A DNA stretch of 64,000 nucleotides, from NCBI RefSeq assembly GCF_900177725.1, contig NZ_FXAT01000003.1, positions 248,001 to 312,000 on the forward strand, read 5' to 3'. The DNA is from Paraburkholderia susongensis (GTDB taxonomy: Bacteria; Pseudomonadota; Gammaproteobacteria; Burkholderiales; Burkholderiaceae). The translations under genes and the position numbers were made by a program. Shown here in pieces: positions 1-9,718 of the stretch. Position 1 is the stretch's first letter, and every line of letters starts with the position of its first letter. The notes beneath the pieces are model-generated. The model was not told the origin of the DNA. It was given only the letters and a program-made list of their open reading frames with translations, and did no database searches.

Positions 1-901
1 CGTCGACCGAGAGCGAAAAAACGTCGGGACGCGAATAATGACCGATGACGTCGAAATCGTAACGAGCTCGCGTAATGTCATCCGTGTCCACCTCGGCCAC
101 GACGAGTCCTGTTTCGCCATGCAGCGGTCCTGCAAGCACTTCTCCCAGCGGTCCAACAATTAGGCTGCCACCGTTGATGAGAGGGCGATCCTTGTCCCAG
201 CCGGGCACGTCGAGGCCGAGCGCCGCCGGCGACGGTTGCACCTGGCACGCGCTGATGACGAAACACCGACCTTCATGAGCAATGTGCCGCATCGAGCATT
301 GCCAGATGTCGCGTTCGTCGACGGTGGGTGCACACCAGATCTGCACGCCCTTCGCATACATCGCCATGCGCAGTAACGGCATATGGTTCTCCCAGCAAAT
401 CGCCGCACCGACGACGCCCGCCTCTGTCGCCACGGCCGGGAGCGTCGAGCCGTCGCCTTGTCCCCAGATCAGACGTTCCGTTCCCGTCGGCATCAGCTTT
501 CGATGCCTGGCCACGAGTCCTTCACCAGGGCTGAAAAACAGGGCGGTGCAATACAGCGTACTTCCCGCGCGTTCGATGACACCGATGACAATCGACGCGT
601 TGCATCGAGCAGATAGCTCGGCAAGCGCGTCGGCTTCCGGGCCGGGTACGTCGACCGCATTCTCGTAATAGCCGGCAAAGGCTTCGCGCCCTTCAGGCAG
701 CCGGTACCCGAGCCGCGTTCCGAATATCTCGCCTTTAGGATAGCCGCCAAGCAGCGCTTCAGGCATGACGACAAGCTTCGCGCCGGATGCGCGAATTTGA
801 TCTTCGAACGACAAAATATGTTGAAGCGTTTTCGCTTTACCCAGCGGCGATGCCCCGATCTGAAGCGCGGCAACTTTCGATTTGGACACGGTACTCTCCA
901 T
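1..901 (-). CDS. Nitrilase (carbon-nitrogen hydrolase), 3' end outside window
   Basis: Reading from 901 down to the window edge gives 300 codons without a stop. The product is a thiol C-N hydrolase, likely converting a nitrile to the carboxylic acid and ammonia in the cytoplasm. The catalytic triad is visible: Glu48 in VMPEALLGG, Lys135 in [12 protein letters not shown], Cys169 in [11 protein letters not shown]. The WEN after the Cys is typical of true nitrilases rather than of amidase branches. In-frame ATGs also lie at 922 and 925, and none has a convincing ribosome site, so the start is uncertain. The gene is divergent from the LysR gene at 971, which probably controls it. The extreme C-terminus is not visible. 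Confidence 0.85.
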   Translation of the reverse strand, partial: MESTVSKSKVAALQIGASPLGKAKTLQHILSFEDQIRASGAKLVVMPEALLGGYPKGEIFGTRLGYRLPEGREAFAGYYENAVDVPGPEADALAELSARCNASIVIGVIERAGSTLYCTALFFSPGEGLVARHRKLMPTGTERLIWGQGDGSTLPAVATEAGVVGAAICWENHMPLLRMAMYAKGVQIWCAPTVDERDIWQCSMRHIAHEGRCFVISACQVQPSPAALGLDVPGWDKDRPLINGGSLIVGPLGEVLAGPLHGETGLVVAEVDTDDITRARYDFDVIGHYSRPDVFSLSVD

Positions 902-970
902 GGAAACTTTTGATGCATCCATCATCGCGCAGCCATAAAATAGAAGGAATGCATATCCCAACTTTTCGAT

Positions 971-1888
971 ATGAGCAATATTGATATCTCGACTGTCGAT
1001 CTGAATCTTCTGAAAATTTTTGAAGCATTGTTCGAGGAAGGCGGAGCAAGCCGGGCCGCAATTCGTCTGGATATGACTCAATCGGCGGTCAGTGCCGCAT
1101 TGAGGAGACTGCGCGATGTCTATTCGGACACGCTGTTCGTACGCACGGGGCGTGGTCTTGCACCGACATCGAGGGCGCGCGAACTGAAGCCCGTCATTAG
1201 CGAGGCGCTCGACGGATGCCGTCTCAGTCTCACGATCTCGGCGCCCGATGCAAAGACCTTCTACGGCCGCGCGGTATCCATCGGGCTCTCGGACGACATC
1301 GAGATCGCAGTGGGACCCAAAATCATGGATGCGGTTAGCAGACGAGCCCCTGGGCTGCGAATCATTTTTCGACAGACGTATAGCCAGATCGTCAGCGATT
1401 CACTCGCCAATCAGGAAATGGATTTGGCTATCACGGCAGGCGGACTGGCGTCGCGAGGGCTCGGCCACAAGGTATTGGGTGAGGGAGGCTACGCCTGTCT
1501 GGTCGATCGATCGAGCTTCAAGGATTCAACCAACGAATTGACGATCGACGAATATGTCGAGCGCGGACATATCCTTGTGTCTTCCGGTGGAGTGGTCGGA
1601 ATCGTCGATGAAGCATTGGCTACATTGAACCTGAAACGAAAGGTCATCGGATCGACGACCCATTTCGCCGGGCTGCCCTTTTTATTGAAAGGGAGCCGGG
1701 CAGTGGCAACGATTCCGCAGCACGCAGCTGTCGCGATAGCGAATATGACCGGTCTGCAATTGCTAGCCTGTCCGCTCGTCCTGCCACGCTATTCCATCGA
1801 ACTCGGCTGGCGCAACAGTTCATTGCGCGACGCTGCGATCGTCAAGGTTCAGGGCGCAATTTCCGAATGCTTTTCGAATCCGGCTTAG
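971..1888 (+). CDS. LysR-family transcriptional regulator
   Basis: A 305-residue LysR protein. The N-terminal winged helix-turn-helix (about residues 10-70) contains [20 protein letters not shown] and [14 protein letters not shown], followed by [11 protein letters not shown]. The rest is the periplasmic-binding-like effector domain. The short DLNLL opening resembles the NodD/NahR/LinR branch, which often controls catabolic operons. It is transcribed divergently from the nitrilase, with only about 70 bp between starts, so the two promoters overlap and the nitrilase is the obvious target. It is convergent with the porin gene. Effector unknown. Confidence 0.9.
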   Translation: MSNIDISTVDLNLLKIFEALFEEGGASRAAIRLDMTQSAVSAALRRLRDVYSDTLFVRTGRGLAPTSRARELKPVISEALDGCRLSLTISAPDAKTFYGRAVSIGLSDDIEIAVGPKIMDAVSRRAPGLRIIFRQTYSQIVSDSLANQEMDLAITAGGLASRGLGHKVLGEGGYACLVDRSSFKDSTNELTIDEYVERGHILVSSGGVVGIVDEALATLNLKRKVIGSTTHFAGLPFLLKGSRAVATIPQHAAVAIANMTGLQLLACPLVLPRYSIELGWRNSSLRDAAIVKVQGAISECFSNPA

Positions 1889-1984
1889 CCCTGAGGGAAA
1901 GACCTTGTCTCGATAGTGCCGACGGCAAAACCGGGCCCGTTCCGATGCAAAGCCGCCGACGCGGCTTCGCACCGGAAGGGACGA

Positions 1985-3061
1985 TCAGAACAGATGCGAA
2001 ATGCCTACCTGGAACGTTCTTGCTGTCGGATTTCCGGGGCCGACCGGGGCACCGGAATAGAGTCCGCCACCAAGCGACCATTGCGATCCATTTCTATTCT
2101 CGATCTGACCATAATCCGAATAGAGGAACGTGCTCTTCGAGAGCGAATAAGTCAAACCGATCGCGTACAGAGATGAAGACTGGCTTGCCGCGGAACTACG
2201 GGTTCGGTCGAATATGTGCGCATATTGTGCGATTAGCGTCAACGCAGGAGTGGCGTTCCACGTCACACCTATCGGAACCATGTCGTAGATCTGGGTGCCC
2301 AGGAATTTGGTTTCCGAGTTCGCCCAACTGTTCCAGTCGCGATGGAAGCCACTGAACACCGTGAAACTGTAAATCTTATAATTTCCGCCCGCTGTAAATG
2401 ACGCATAGTTTCCAGTTCCGTACGCGTTCTCACCTATTACGTAACCCGCGCCTAGCTTGAGGTTGTACCGGTCGTAGGAAATCGAGCCACCTTTCAGATT
2501 TCCGGCAACACCTGTGTCTGAAAATCCATACATCAACCGTACGCGCAAACCCGCATAGTCCGGCGATACGTACTCGACGGAATTGTTGGCACGGCCGAGC
2601 TGAGCTCGCGCCTGATTTGCCGCGATAGGCTGTGAAAGTCCTCCGGCCATCCCGAGAGTGAATGCATCGATCGTCCAGAAAATACGGTTCTCGGGGTTGT
2701 ACTGGCGTCCCATCGTAACGTTACCGTAGCCGCTCGTGAGACCAACGTACGCCTGCCGCCCGAACAGAAGTCCCCCTTGTTGCAACGCGCCGGTTGCCGA
2801 AGAAAAGCCATTTTCGACCTGGAAGACTGCATGCACGCCGTTGCCCAGATCTTCGTCGCCCTTGAGGCCCCACCGCGAGCCCAAATCGCTGCCGCTCATC
2901 ATTCTGCTCACGGTTCCATATCCCTGATTCGAGATATCGACGACCGTATCGATCACGCCGTACAGGGTTACGGAATCTGCCCGTGCCGGCGAAGACAAGC
3001 AGATCGTCGTTGCCGCAGTTGCCCCAATGCATCCCAATCTCCAAACCTTTTTTCTTTTCAC
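1985..3061 (-). CDS. Outer-membrane porin, OmpC/Gram-negative porin_4 type
   Basis: A 358-residue general porin of the Burkholderia type. A signal peptide starts KRKK, runs through a hydrophobic stretch and ends ...SSPARA before DSVTLYGVID, the standard first beta strand of these porins. Further hallmarks are SRWGLKGDEDLGNGVHAVFQVENGF and GRQAYVGL. The last residues FQVGISHLF end in Phe, the outer-membrane assembly signal. The start is a GTG at 3061, chosen because it gives a proper signal peptide; no clear ribosome site precedes it. A porin between catabolic genes suggests induced uptake of the same substrate as the neighbouring hydrolases and MFS importer. Confidence 0.9.
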   Translation of the reverse strand: MKRKKVWRLGCIGATAATTICLSSPARADSVTLYGVIDTVVDISNQGYGTVSRMMSGSDLGSRWGLKGDEDLGNGVHAVFQVENGFSSATGALQQGGLLFGRQAYVGLTSGYGNVTMGRQYNPENRIFWTIDAFTLGMAGGLSQPIAANQARAQLGRANNSVEYVSPDYAGLRVRLMYGFSDTGVAGNLKGGSISYDRYNLKLGAGYVIGENAYGTGNYASFTAGGNYKIYSFTVFSGFHRDWNSWANSETKFLGTQIYDMVPIGVTWNATPALTLIAQYAHIFDRTRSSAASQSSSLYAIGLTYSLSKSTFLYSDYGQIENRNGSQWSLGGGLYSGAPVGPGNPTARTFQVGISHLF

Positions 3062-3074
3062 TATAAATTAGTAA

Positions 3075-3091
3075 ATCTAAATAAATTAGAT
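3075..3091. promoter_or_regulatory. AT-rich inverted repeat upstream of the porin
   Basis: ATCTAA and TTAGAT are separated by ATAAA in a strikingly AT-rich stretch (about 3060-3110) within GC-rich DNA, 14 bp upstream of the porin start. It is probably part of the porin promoter or operator. The regulator is not known. Confidence 0.35.
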
Positions 3092-3134
3092 GAATAGATA
3101 CGCTGATCTTGTTACTGCATGGGTGCTTGAAGAC

Positions 3135-3500
3135 CTAATCACTCATCGAGTAATCAGACACCGCGATCGTGGCGCGAAGCGTCTCTGCGTATCGCTTCCG
3201 CGCATCCCTTGCTTCGTCGTTCCCGTCGAAAGACGCGGCGGCTTGTGCCATTGCCTGCGCAAGCGCGTCCCGGTGAGCTTCGTCCCGGAAGGTGAAGATT
3301 CGTGCATGCGTCCATGCAGCATCACCTTCCGGCCGAATAGTGACGACATCGACGAATACATTCGCCGCGTGTGCAATTTCATCGATCGGCTCGACCACGT
3401 CGCGGACGTAATCCGCATACGCCTGTTCTTTGCCCGGATGAACCTTCACCTTGAAGACACGAGCGCATGTCGCTCGCGAAGTAATCGGATTTTCAAGCAT
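3135..3500 (-). CDS. Small protein of dimeric alpha-beta barrel (ABM-like) appearance
   Basis: A 121-residue soluble protein. It starts at an ATG preceded by AAGGAG inside the end of the upstream hydrolase gene, overlapping it by 8 bp, so the two are translationally coupled. The pattern ARVFKVKVHPGKEQAYADYVRD...ARIFTFRDEAHRDALAQAM resembles the antibiotic-biosynthesis-monooxygenase/stress-responsive A/B-barrel fold, but I do not recognise a named family. It may be an accessory or degradative enzyme of the same pathway as the hydrolase. No signal peptide or membrane segment is visible. Confidence 0.7.
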   Translation of the reverse strand: MLENPITSRATCARVFKVKVHPGKEQAYADYVRDVVEPIDEIAHAANVFVDVVTIRPEGDAAWTHARIFTFRDEAHRDALAQAMAQAAASFDGNDEARDARKRYAETLRATIAVSDYSMSD

Positions 3501-4332
3501 CGGATTTCACTCCTTTCAGGTTGTCGTTTATCGCCCGGTCGCGGACAACGGGCAGGGTCGAGCGCACGCGGCCGACTTCCGACAGATCGATGTCGACGGT
3601 CAATACGCCCTCACCTTCGTCGATCGTTCCGAGAACGCGGCCCCACGGATCCACCGCCATCGTGTGTCCCCACGTGCGACGCCCCGATTTATGAAGACCG
3701 CCTTGCGCCGAAGCGAGCAGAAAGCACTGGTTGTCGACGGCGCGTGTGCGAATCAGCAATTCCCAGTGCGCGGCGCCGGTTGGAAAAGTGAATGCGGACG
3801 GGAGAACCACGACGTCGACTTCGCCGAGTCGCTCAAAGAATCGTGGAAAGCGGACGTCATAGCAGATGCCCAGACCGACACGCCCCCATGGAAGATTCAC
3901 CGCGACCAGTTCGTCGCCACCGATCATCGTGAGATTTTCGTCATGGGTCACTTCGGCAGACGAAATACTGAACAGGTTGCACTTGTCGTACCGGGCGACG
4001 CATTCGCCATCGGGGCCGAACATGAGCGTCGTATTGGTCACCCGTTTGGGATCGGCTGTCTTGAGCGGTATCGAACCGCCGACAAGCCAGATCCCGTGTC
4101 TCCTTGCGGCGCTTCCAAGCATGTCCTGAATCGGCCCGGCTCCCTTATCTTCAGCGATCCTCAATTTTGCAGAAGCGTCGCTGCTGAGCTGGCAGAAATA
4201 TTCCGGCAACGAAACAAATTCGGCGCGGCTGGAAGCAGCTTCGGCAATCAGGCGCTCAGCTGTCTCGAGATTCTCGGCACAATCGGGTGACGAAACCATT
4301 TGAATGGCAGCGGCGCGTATCGTGGACTTCAT
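3493..4332 (-). CDS. Carbon-nitrogen hydrolase (Nit/omega-amidase-like)
   Basis: A 279-residue nitrilase-superfamily amidase. The triad is Glu in SLPEYFCQL, Lys in RYDKCNLF and Cys in GICYDVRFP. The GICYDxRFP motif and the RTRAVDNQCF segment are typical of the Nit1/Nit2/omega-amidase branch, which deaminates amides of dicarboxylic acids; this differs from the true nitrilase at the left edge. It starts at an ATG with AGGA upstream. It is the second gene of an apparent MFS-hydrolase-small protein run and overlaps the next gene. Substrate unknown. Confidence 0.88.
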   Translation of the reverse strand: MKSTIRAAAIQMVSSPDCAENLETAERLIAEAASSRAEFVSLPEYFCQLSSDASAKLRIAEDKGAGPIQDMLGSAARRHGIWLVGGSIPLKTADPKRVTNTTLMFGPDGECVARYDKCNLFSISSAEVTHDENLTMIGGDELVAVNLPWGRVGLGICYDVRFPRFFERLGEVDVVVLPSAFTFPTGAAHWELLIRTRAVDNQCFLLASAQGGLHKSGRRTWGHTMAVDPWGRVLGTIDEGEGVLTVDIDLSEVGRVRSTLPVVRDRAINDNLKGVKSDA

Positions 4333-4387
4333 GATTTCCTCGGGATAAGTATTCGAACGTTGGTTCTTTCTGTTGACGAGCGAAGCG

Positions 4388-5656
4388 TCAGTTAGCCAAG
4401 CGGGTGTTTGCTCGCATCGGATAGATCAACAGCCATGCGAATGCGCCGACTATTGCAATGGCTGCAGTGGCGCTGAGCGCGACGATCCAGTTTCCGTCGC
4501 GATGTACGAGCATGGCCATCAAAACGGGCCCCAACGCTGCGCCGCCATTGGTCAGCATGCCGTTCCACGCAGTGAGAATGCCGGTGTTGTCGCCGCCTAC
4601 ATGCTGAATGGTCGACCACGTGGAAACCTGAACGAACCCCATGCCTCCGAGGGAAACGGCGAGCAACGCCAGAGCTGCCGGTACTTCATGCATGTTCACG
4701 CCTAACACGAGACAAACGGCCGAAACCAGAAAGCCGAACACCGCCGATGGGACACGTGCCGCCCATTCAGACCCGGTGCGTTTGTAGATGTGGTCCGCAG
4801 CCACCGATGCGATGCAAACCACTGCCAGCAGGATCATCCACGGAACGGACGAAAAGAAACCGAGCGACTTCAATGCGACGCCGCGTTCCTGCATCAGGTA
4901 GGTGGGCAACCAGGTGTTGAAGAAGCCCATGACCCCGCCCGTGCAGACACCTTGAAGTCCGATCGTCCAGAATGCGCGACGCCGAACAAGTGCGGCCAGC
5001 GACCCCTTCCGTTCGTGTACGCGTTCGTCAGCCATGCCCTTGCGGATGTATGCGCGCTCGTCGTCGGATACGCCCGGATGTTCGTCAGGCGTGTTGCGGA
5101 AGAATGTCCACCACAACACGGCACTGACCAGGCCAAGGAGACCGAACGTCAAAAACGCGCTGCGCCATCCGAAATCGCTCACCAGCAACGCAGTGATCGG
5201 CGCGCCCAGGATCGGCCCGAGATAGACGCCGGCCAGCAGCGCCGAATTTGCGCGGGACCGTTCTGCGGTCGGGAACCACTGCTTGAACGACGCGATGGAA
5301 CTTGGCCAGTCGACGGCCTGAAATCCACCGAGCAGCAAACGCATGCCAGTCAACGCACCAACCGACGGCGCGAACGGTATGGCGAGCGTGAGGACAGACC
5401 AGGCAGCATTCGCGACGACGAGTGCAATACGCGCCCCGAAATAGGCGGCAAACATCCCGGCTGGAATGGAGAGCAGCGCATAGGACCAGTGAAATGCCGT
5501 CAGAATCCACGACATCTGCTGCAGACTGAAGCCCAGGTCTTTCTGGATGATGGGCGCGGCGACCACCATCGCTGTGCGATCCAGTGACATCAACAGAGTG
5601 ATTGGCAGGAACAGTAACCACGCAAGCTTCCAGCGCACGACCGTGCGTGTTTTCAT
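4388..5656 (-). CDS. MFS transporter, anion:cation symporter (ACS) type
   Basis: A 422-residue inner-membrane protein with about 12 hydrophobic segments. It begins WLLFLPITLLMSLDRTAMVVAAPIIQKDLGFSLQQMSWILTAFHWSYALLSIPAG, the classic first two helices of the ACS/phthalate-type family that imports organic anions. A loop of charged residues (DERAYIRKGMADERVHERKGS) lies between helices 6 and 7. It is 55 bp upstream of the C-N hydrolase in the same direction, so it probably imports the hydrolase substrate. Confidence 0.88.
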   Translation of the reverse strand: MKTRTVVRWKLAWLLFLPITLLMSLDRTAMVVAAPIIQKDLGFSLQQMSWILTAFHWSYALLSIPAGMFAAYFGARIALVVANAAWSVLTLAIPFAPSVGALTGMRLLLGGFQAVDWPSSIASFKQWFPTAERSRANSALLAGVYLGPILGAPITALLVSDFGWRSAFLTFGLLGLVSAVLWWTFFRNTPDEHPGVSDDERAYIRKGMADERVHERKGSLAALVRRRAFWTIGLQGVCTGGVMGFFNTWLPTYLMQERGVALKSLGFFSSVPWMILLAVVCIASVAADHIYKRTGSEWAARVPSAVFGFLVSAVCLVLGVNMHEVPAALALLAVSLGGMGFVQVSTWSTIQHVGGDNTGILTAWNGMLTNGGAALGPVLMAMLVHRDGNWIVALSATAAIAIVGAFAWLLIYPMRANTRLAN

Positions 5657-6450
5657 ATTTCTATCTCTTCCAAAAATGCCCGCGATGGTGCAATCGGCCG
5701 GAATGGCTCGGGGCGCTAACTGACGACCAGGCGGTTAGCGCAATGGCGAAGCGGCCGGTTAGAGCCGTGTCCGTATGGTCGCAGGTCGACAGCGCAGGGA
5801 AACCGGTCTGTCGAGATATTCGATATGAACACCAAAAATATCGAGCAGCGGGAGCGTGCTTCGAGGCGTATCACGCCATGTGGATAGCTGGTGTGGCGAC
5901 GTAAGCGCGCTGGCGAGTTGAGATGCCGGTCGAATTCTTTGTCTCGGCCGCCGCAGTGAATGTCCTGGACAACCCACGGGCGTCGACCATCAGCCTGCTG
6001 ATCCACCACGTTCGGGAGGACCGGGAGATGTGTGCGAGGCTAGTCGCCCGCAAAACGAACTGTCGGCCGATGCTGGCCTGTGCTTCCTGTCCAGCTACGT
6101 CTTGCCCGGCGGATAAATCGTCCGGTTCATTGGGGAATGGAATCGTTCATCGAGCAACGGTGATATCCGCGCGTGACAGATGTTCGCCAATGTCTCCGTA
6201 GACGGACTTGTGATGCCCGTCGCGCTGAGGCCGCGAGAGGACGTCAGGGCTCCCGGCCATGCTACGCCATTGCCTTAAAAAATTAGAACGGCGGGGAAAC
6301 GATGACTCAGTATGACGACCTCACCCGCCGCGGCACCGCGCGACGCAGGCTATTCAGCCGAAGTGACGAGCGTTGAAGGTCCTGCAATACGTTTGCCGAT
6401 GCCCTTCCTTGTGTTTTGCATTCCGAATTGTTCTGCTTTTATGCCTGAGG
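5657..6450. other. Long stretch without a recognisable gene
   Basis: About 790 bp between the MFS gene and the taurine-type ABC operon. Open frames on both strands are under about 100 codons, have no good ribosome sites and match no family I know. The GC content is slightly lower than in the neighbours. It could be a decayed gene; I see no terminal repeats and no transposase motif. Confidence 0.5.
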
Positions 6451-7188
6451 TCAATGCGCCAGAATCCCCATCGCACGCTTTTTCAGCTCCAGAAAGTGAG
6501 GTTCGAAAGCGACCTCCTGAGTACGCGGCCGTTCCAGTTCGATGGGTACGTCGAGCGCGACGCGCCCCGGTCGCGCCGAAAGCACGACAAGACGCGTGCC
6601 GAGAAAGATCGCTTCGTCGATGTCATGGGTGATGAACACGACCGTGCAGTGAAGCTTTTCCCACAGCGCCGTCAAAAACGTCTGCATGGAACTGCGGGTC
6701 TGCGCATCCAATGCGCCGAAGGGCTCGTCCATCAGCAGCACCTTCGGCTTCATCACGAGCGCCCGCGCGATCGCCACACGCTGTTGCATGCCGCCCGACA
6801 ACTCATAGGGTTTGTGCCGGGCGAAAGACTCCAGACCGATGATCCGCAGGATGTCCGCCGAGTCCTTGCGCCGTTGGGCTCTCGACACCGAATGCAATGA
6901 CGGCCCGAACTCGATGTTTTCTTCCACGCTGAGCCACGGAAACAATCCGGCCTGCTGGAACACGACGACACGGTCGGCCCCAGGCTCGTCCTTGACCTCG
7001 CCATCGATATAGATGTTGCCGCGCGTGGGCGACGTCAAACCTGCGAGCAGGTGCAGCAAGGTGGTCTTTCCGCAGCCGGAGGCGCCGAGCACGGTGACGA
7101 ATTCGCCGCCCCGGAACTGCAGATTGATGTTTTCCAGTGCCGCTGTGGCGCCGAATGTCTTGTACAGAGAATCGATGACGATATTCAA
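6451..7188 (-). CDS. tauB: ABC transporter ATPase, taurine/sulfonate type
   Basis: The 245-residue ATP-hydrolysing subunit of a sulfonate importer, on the cytoplasmic face of the membrane. Walker A is GASGCGKTT (residues 35-43), signature LSGGMQQR (130-137), Walker B VLLMDEP (150-156), followed by the switch His in VFITHD. The DEPFGALDAQTR context is typical of the TauB/SsuB/NrtD group. Translation starts at TTG 7188, preceded by AGGAGA with a 6-nt gap. It is the last gene of tauCAB transcribed away from tauR. An aliphatic sulfonate (SsuB) role cannot be excluded from this subunit alone; TauR and xsc nearby favour taurine. Confidence 0.88.
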   Translation of the reverse strand: MNIVIDSLYKTFGATAALENINLQFRGGEFVTVLGASGCGKTTLLHLLAGLTSPTRGNIYIDGEVKDEPGADRVVVFQQAGLFPWLSVEENIEFGPSLHSVSRAQRRKDSADILRIIGLESFARHKPYELSGGMQQRVAIARALVMKPKVLLMDEPFGALDAQTRSSMQTFLTALWEKLHCTVVFITHDIDEAIFLGTRLVVLSARPGRVALDVPIELERPRTQEVAFEPHFLELKKRAMGILAH

Positions 7189-7224
7189 GTTCGTCTCCTG
7201 CTTGACGGTCAGACAGTCAATGGG

Positions 7225-8244
7225 TCAGTGCGCGAGAGATTTGGAGTACTGTGGCGCGACGTTATTGTCGAAGTTCGCCGGCACCGTCGGGATGCGGCCT
7301 ATCGAGTTGAGCACCTTGGCCGTATTCACCAGGGTCAGGTACGTCGCGGAGGTTTTGACGCCCGCGTCGAGGCCCATGACTTTCGGCGTGGTCTGGTCGG
7401 CGCCGGAGAACAGTTCATAACCGGCAAGCTCACTCGTCGCGACAGGCACGGTCACACCCGTTGCTTTCGCCATCTCGGCGAGCGCCTGGTCGCGATTCTT
7501 CATCGTCGCCTGATAGCCCTGGTCGAGAGCCGCGACGAAACCGCGGACCAGGTCCGGATGCGCCTTCGCCCACTCCGAGTTGGCAATGCAGACGTTGTAG
7601 CTCGAGGCTTCTCGCGGCAGATCGCCATCGGTCTTGATCGCATTGCCGCCAGCCGCGCGCAGCGCGCTGAATACCGGATCCCAGACGATTGCCGCGTCGA
7701 TCGCACCGGTCACCCAGGATGTGCGCATCTGCGGTGGCGCCATGTTGATCTGCGTGACCGACGAATACGGCACGTGCGCGGCAGCAAGGAAGGTCGCCAG
7801 TTCGAAAGAGGCCTGCGAGCCGGCCACGATCGCGATCTTCTTGCCTTGCAGCGCCGCGACGTCATGGATGCCGCTGTCGGGCTTGACCACGATGCCGGCC
7901 GCATTCGTATAGCGCTCCTGGTTGTACACGATGGTCATCGGCAAGCCCTGTGCGATGGCGGTGACGAGCGGTGGAACACCGAGGCCGCACATGAACGTGA
8001 GACTGTTCGACGCCAACGCGCTCATCGCCGCAGGGCCCGAACTGAAGAGCTTGTACTGGACGTCGGCGTTCATCTGGTGTTCGAACATATGTTCAGCCAT
8101 CGACACCATGTACGGATCGGCGCCGTTGTCCTCGTAACCGATGATGACCTCAGGCTTGCTCTGCGAGTAAGCCGCGCCCGGAACAAAACAACTGCTGGCA
8201 AGCACGACCGCGCTCACGCCATAGACCCATTGCATCGTTTTCAT
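7225..8244 (-). CDS. tauA: Taurine-type ABC transporter periplasmic binding protein
   Basis: A 339-residue secreted binding protein. The signal peptide runs from MKTMQWVYG through a hydrophobic core to GAAYSQS. The mature part begins PEVIIGYEDNGADPYMVS and contains FMCGLGVPPLVTAIAQGLP and TNAAGIVVKPDSGI, patterns of the TauA family that captures taurine in the periplasm. The start ATG has GGAGGAG 5 nt upstream. Order with the permease and ATPase is C-A-B rather than the E. coli A-B-C, as often seen in beta-proteobacteria. Likely induced by taurine through TauR. Confidence 0.87.
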   Translation of the reverse strand: MKTMQWVYGVSAVVLASSCFVPGAAYSQSKPEVIIGYEDNGADPYMVSMAEHMFEHQMNADVQYKLFSSGPAAMSALASNSLTFMCGLGVPPLVTAIAQGLPMTIVYNQERYTNAAGIVVKPDSGIHDVAALQGKKIAIVAGSQASFELATFLAAAHVPYSSVTQINMAPPQMRTSWVTGAIDAAIVWDPVFSALRAAGGNAIKTDGDLPREASSYNVCIANSEWAKAHPDLVRGFVAALDQGYQATMKNRDQALAEMAKATGVTVPVATSELAGYELFSGADQTTPKVMGLDAGVKTSATYLTLVNTAKVLNSIGRIPTVPANFDNNVAPQYSKSLAH

Positions 8245-8267
8245 TTTTCGTCTCCTCCGAAACCCGC

Positions 8268-9122
8268 TCAGTTATGTCCGCGCCAGGGAACAACCCAATT
8301 TTCGATCCTGCGAATCACCAGTTCCATGGCATACCCGATCAACCCGATGATCACGATGCCGACAATCACGATGGCAACCTGCAAGGCTTGTCCGGCGAAC
8401 TGCACGAGCCAGCCCAGCCCGCTGCTCGCCGCGATCAGTTCCGCGGCAACGAGACACGTCCAAGCCACGCCGATCCCCACGCGCATCGCGGTGAAGATCT
8501 CCGGCAGCGCCGAAGGCAGCACGACCCTGCGGAAGATTTGCGCGTTGCTCGCACCGAGCGTGCGCGCCACCGAGATGCGTAGCGCTGGCGTGCTTTTCAC
8601 GCCCGACATCGTGCCGATGATGATGACCGGAATGGTGCCGACGAGAATCAGAATGGCCTTGGGCAATTCGCCGATCCCGAACCACACCACCAGCAGCGGA
8701 ATATAGGCGAGCGGCGGAACCGGCCGGATGAACTGGAGCAAAGGATCGATGATGTCGAACACGATCTTGTTGCGCGACATCAGGAGTCCGATGGGAACGC
8801 CGATCGCAATCGCGCCCACAAAACCGATGACGATGCGAAAACAACTGATCAGGATGTCGCTAATGAGCGCCTGCCCGCCATATCCGTTGCGGACGATTTC
8901 GACGAAGGCCTGCCACACCGCCACCGGCGAGGGCAGCGCGAACGCCGGGAAGATGCCCGCCATCGACACCACCTGCCAAAGCGCGACCGATACCACGAGC
9001 ACGGCGCTCGTCAGCCAGTAGGAATTGAATTTCCCGCGGGTGCGGCGGATATTGATCACCGGCTCGATCGACGAGTCGACCGGATGCTTCATCGTCTTTG
9101 CTGGTCTGGGTAAGGCTCTCAC
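8268..9122 (-). CDS. tauC: Taurine-type ABC transporter permease
   Basis: The membrane subunit of the importer. Hydrophobic helices start at YWLTSAVLVVSVALWQVVS, and the ATPase-docking loop is visible as ARTLGASNAQIFRRVVLPSALPEIF, the EAA motif of BPD-type permeases. The start is assigned to GTG 9122 because a perfect GAGGAG lies 6 nt upstream, giving 284 residues. A longer frame from GTG 9155 and a shorter one from ATG 9092 are possible but have no comparable ribosome site. First gene of the operon. Confidence 0.87.
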   Translation of the reverse strand: MRALPRPAKTMKHPVDSSIEPVINIRRTRGKFNSYWLTSAVLVVSVALWQVVSMAGIFPAFALPSPVAVWQAFVEIVRNGYGGQALISDILISCFRIVIGFVGAIAIGVPIGLLMSRNKIVFDIIDPLLQFIRPVPPLAYIPLLVVWFGIGELPKAILILVGTIPVIIIGTMSGVKSTPALRISVARTLGASNAQIFRRVVLPSALPEIFTAMRVGIGVAWTCLVAAELIAASSGLGWLVQFAGQALQVAIVIVGIVIIGLIGYAMELVIRRIENWVVPWRGHN

Positions 9123-9718
9123 CGCCGTCTCCTCAAGTTGAAAAACAATGAGCACGCCAAGGAACGCCCTTCGTCACCCAATTCGCGCGCGCGGCGTACG
9201 GATTACGGCGTGAACCACCGGTCGGTGGCTCGAAGTTCCACGTCCTGCTTTGGTTCCATCTAAAGTATAGTCAGCGGCTATCAGGACAGATTTCAGCTTC
9301 TTCTTGTATTTCGCACTTGCAGTCTCGCCGGTTTAGTCAAGCATTCTCAATCAATAAAGCGGCGGGTAGTACCAGGCGAGACGATCCGATGGATCCAGTG
9401 TCTGACGAGCGTTGTTCCCGGTCTTTCGGGGCGTCGCAGGAACAATCAGTCTGATCTCTTCCGATTATTTGAACGACGCGCGCTCGAACTCGAAGCCCGT
9501 ACGGCGTTCGCGCTGCGTCGCAGCAAGCGCATGATGGGCGCGCTCGTGTCGAGTTTTTTCCCGAAAGCGCTGTGCGGACTGTCTCGTCGCCAACAGTCGC
9601 TCCGAAATTTACCTAATCGACTCGGGTGGCCAGTCTTGAATATCGTGTGTTGATTGACCGGCCGGTTACCGGCCTCGCCAATGCCCTTTCACCGCCTTCA
9701 TCGATCACAGGAGTAAGC
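9123..9718. promoter_or_regulatory. Divergent control region of tauCAB and tauR
   Basis: Nearly 600 bp without a credible gene between tauC and tauR. It contains two dyads that could bind TauR or form leader hairpins: CCACCG-GT-CGGTGG at 9215-9228, about 93 bp from the tauC start, and GGCCGGT-T-ACCGGCC at 9660-9674, 45 bp from the tauR start. A TATACT hexamer on the minus strand near 9270 could be a tauC -10 box, but no good -35 box is spaced with it, as expected for an activated promoter. Confidence 0.4.

Noticed and set aside
5716..6009. Minus-strand frame in the long gap before tauB
   Set aside because: Low-complexity charged sequence with no family resemblance and no ribosome site; other frames over the same DNA are equally open.
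9626..9718. An N-terminal extension of TauR
   Set aside because: The extension is not typical of the family and crosses the GGCCGGT dyad; ATG 9719 has a clear AGGAG.
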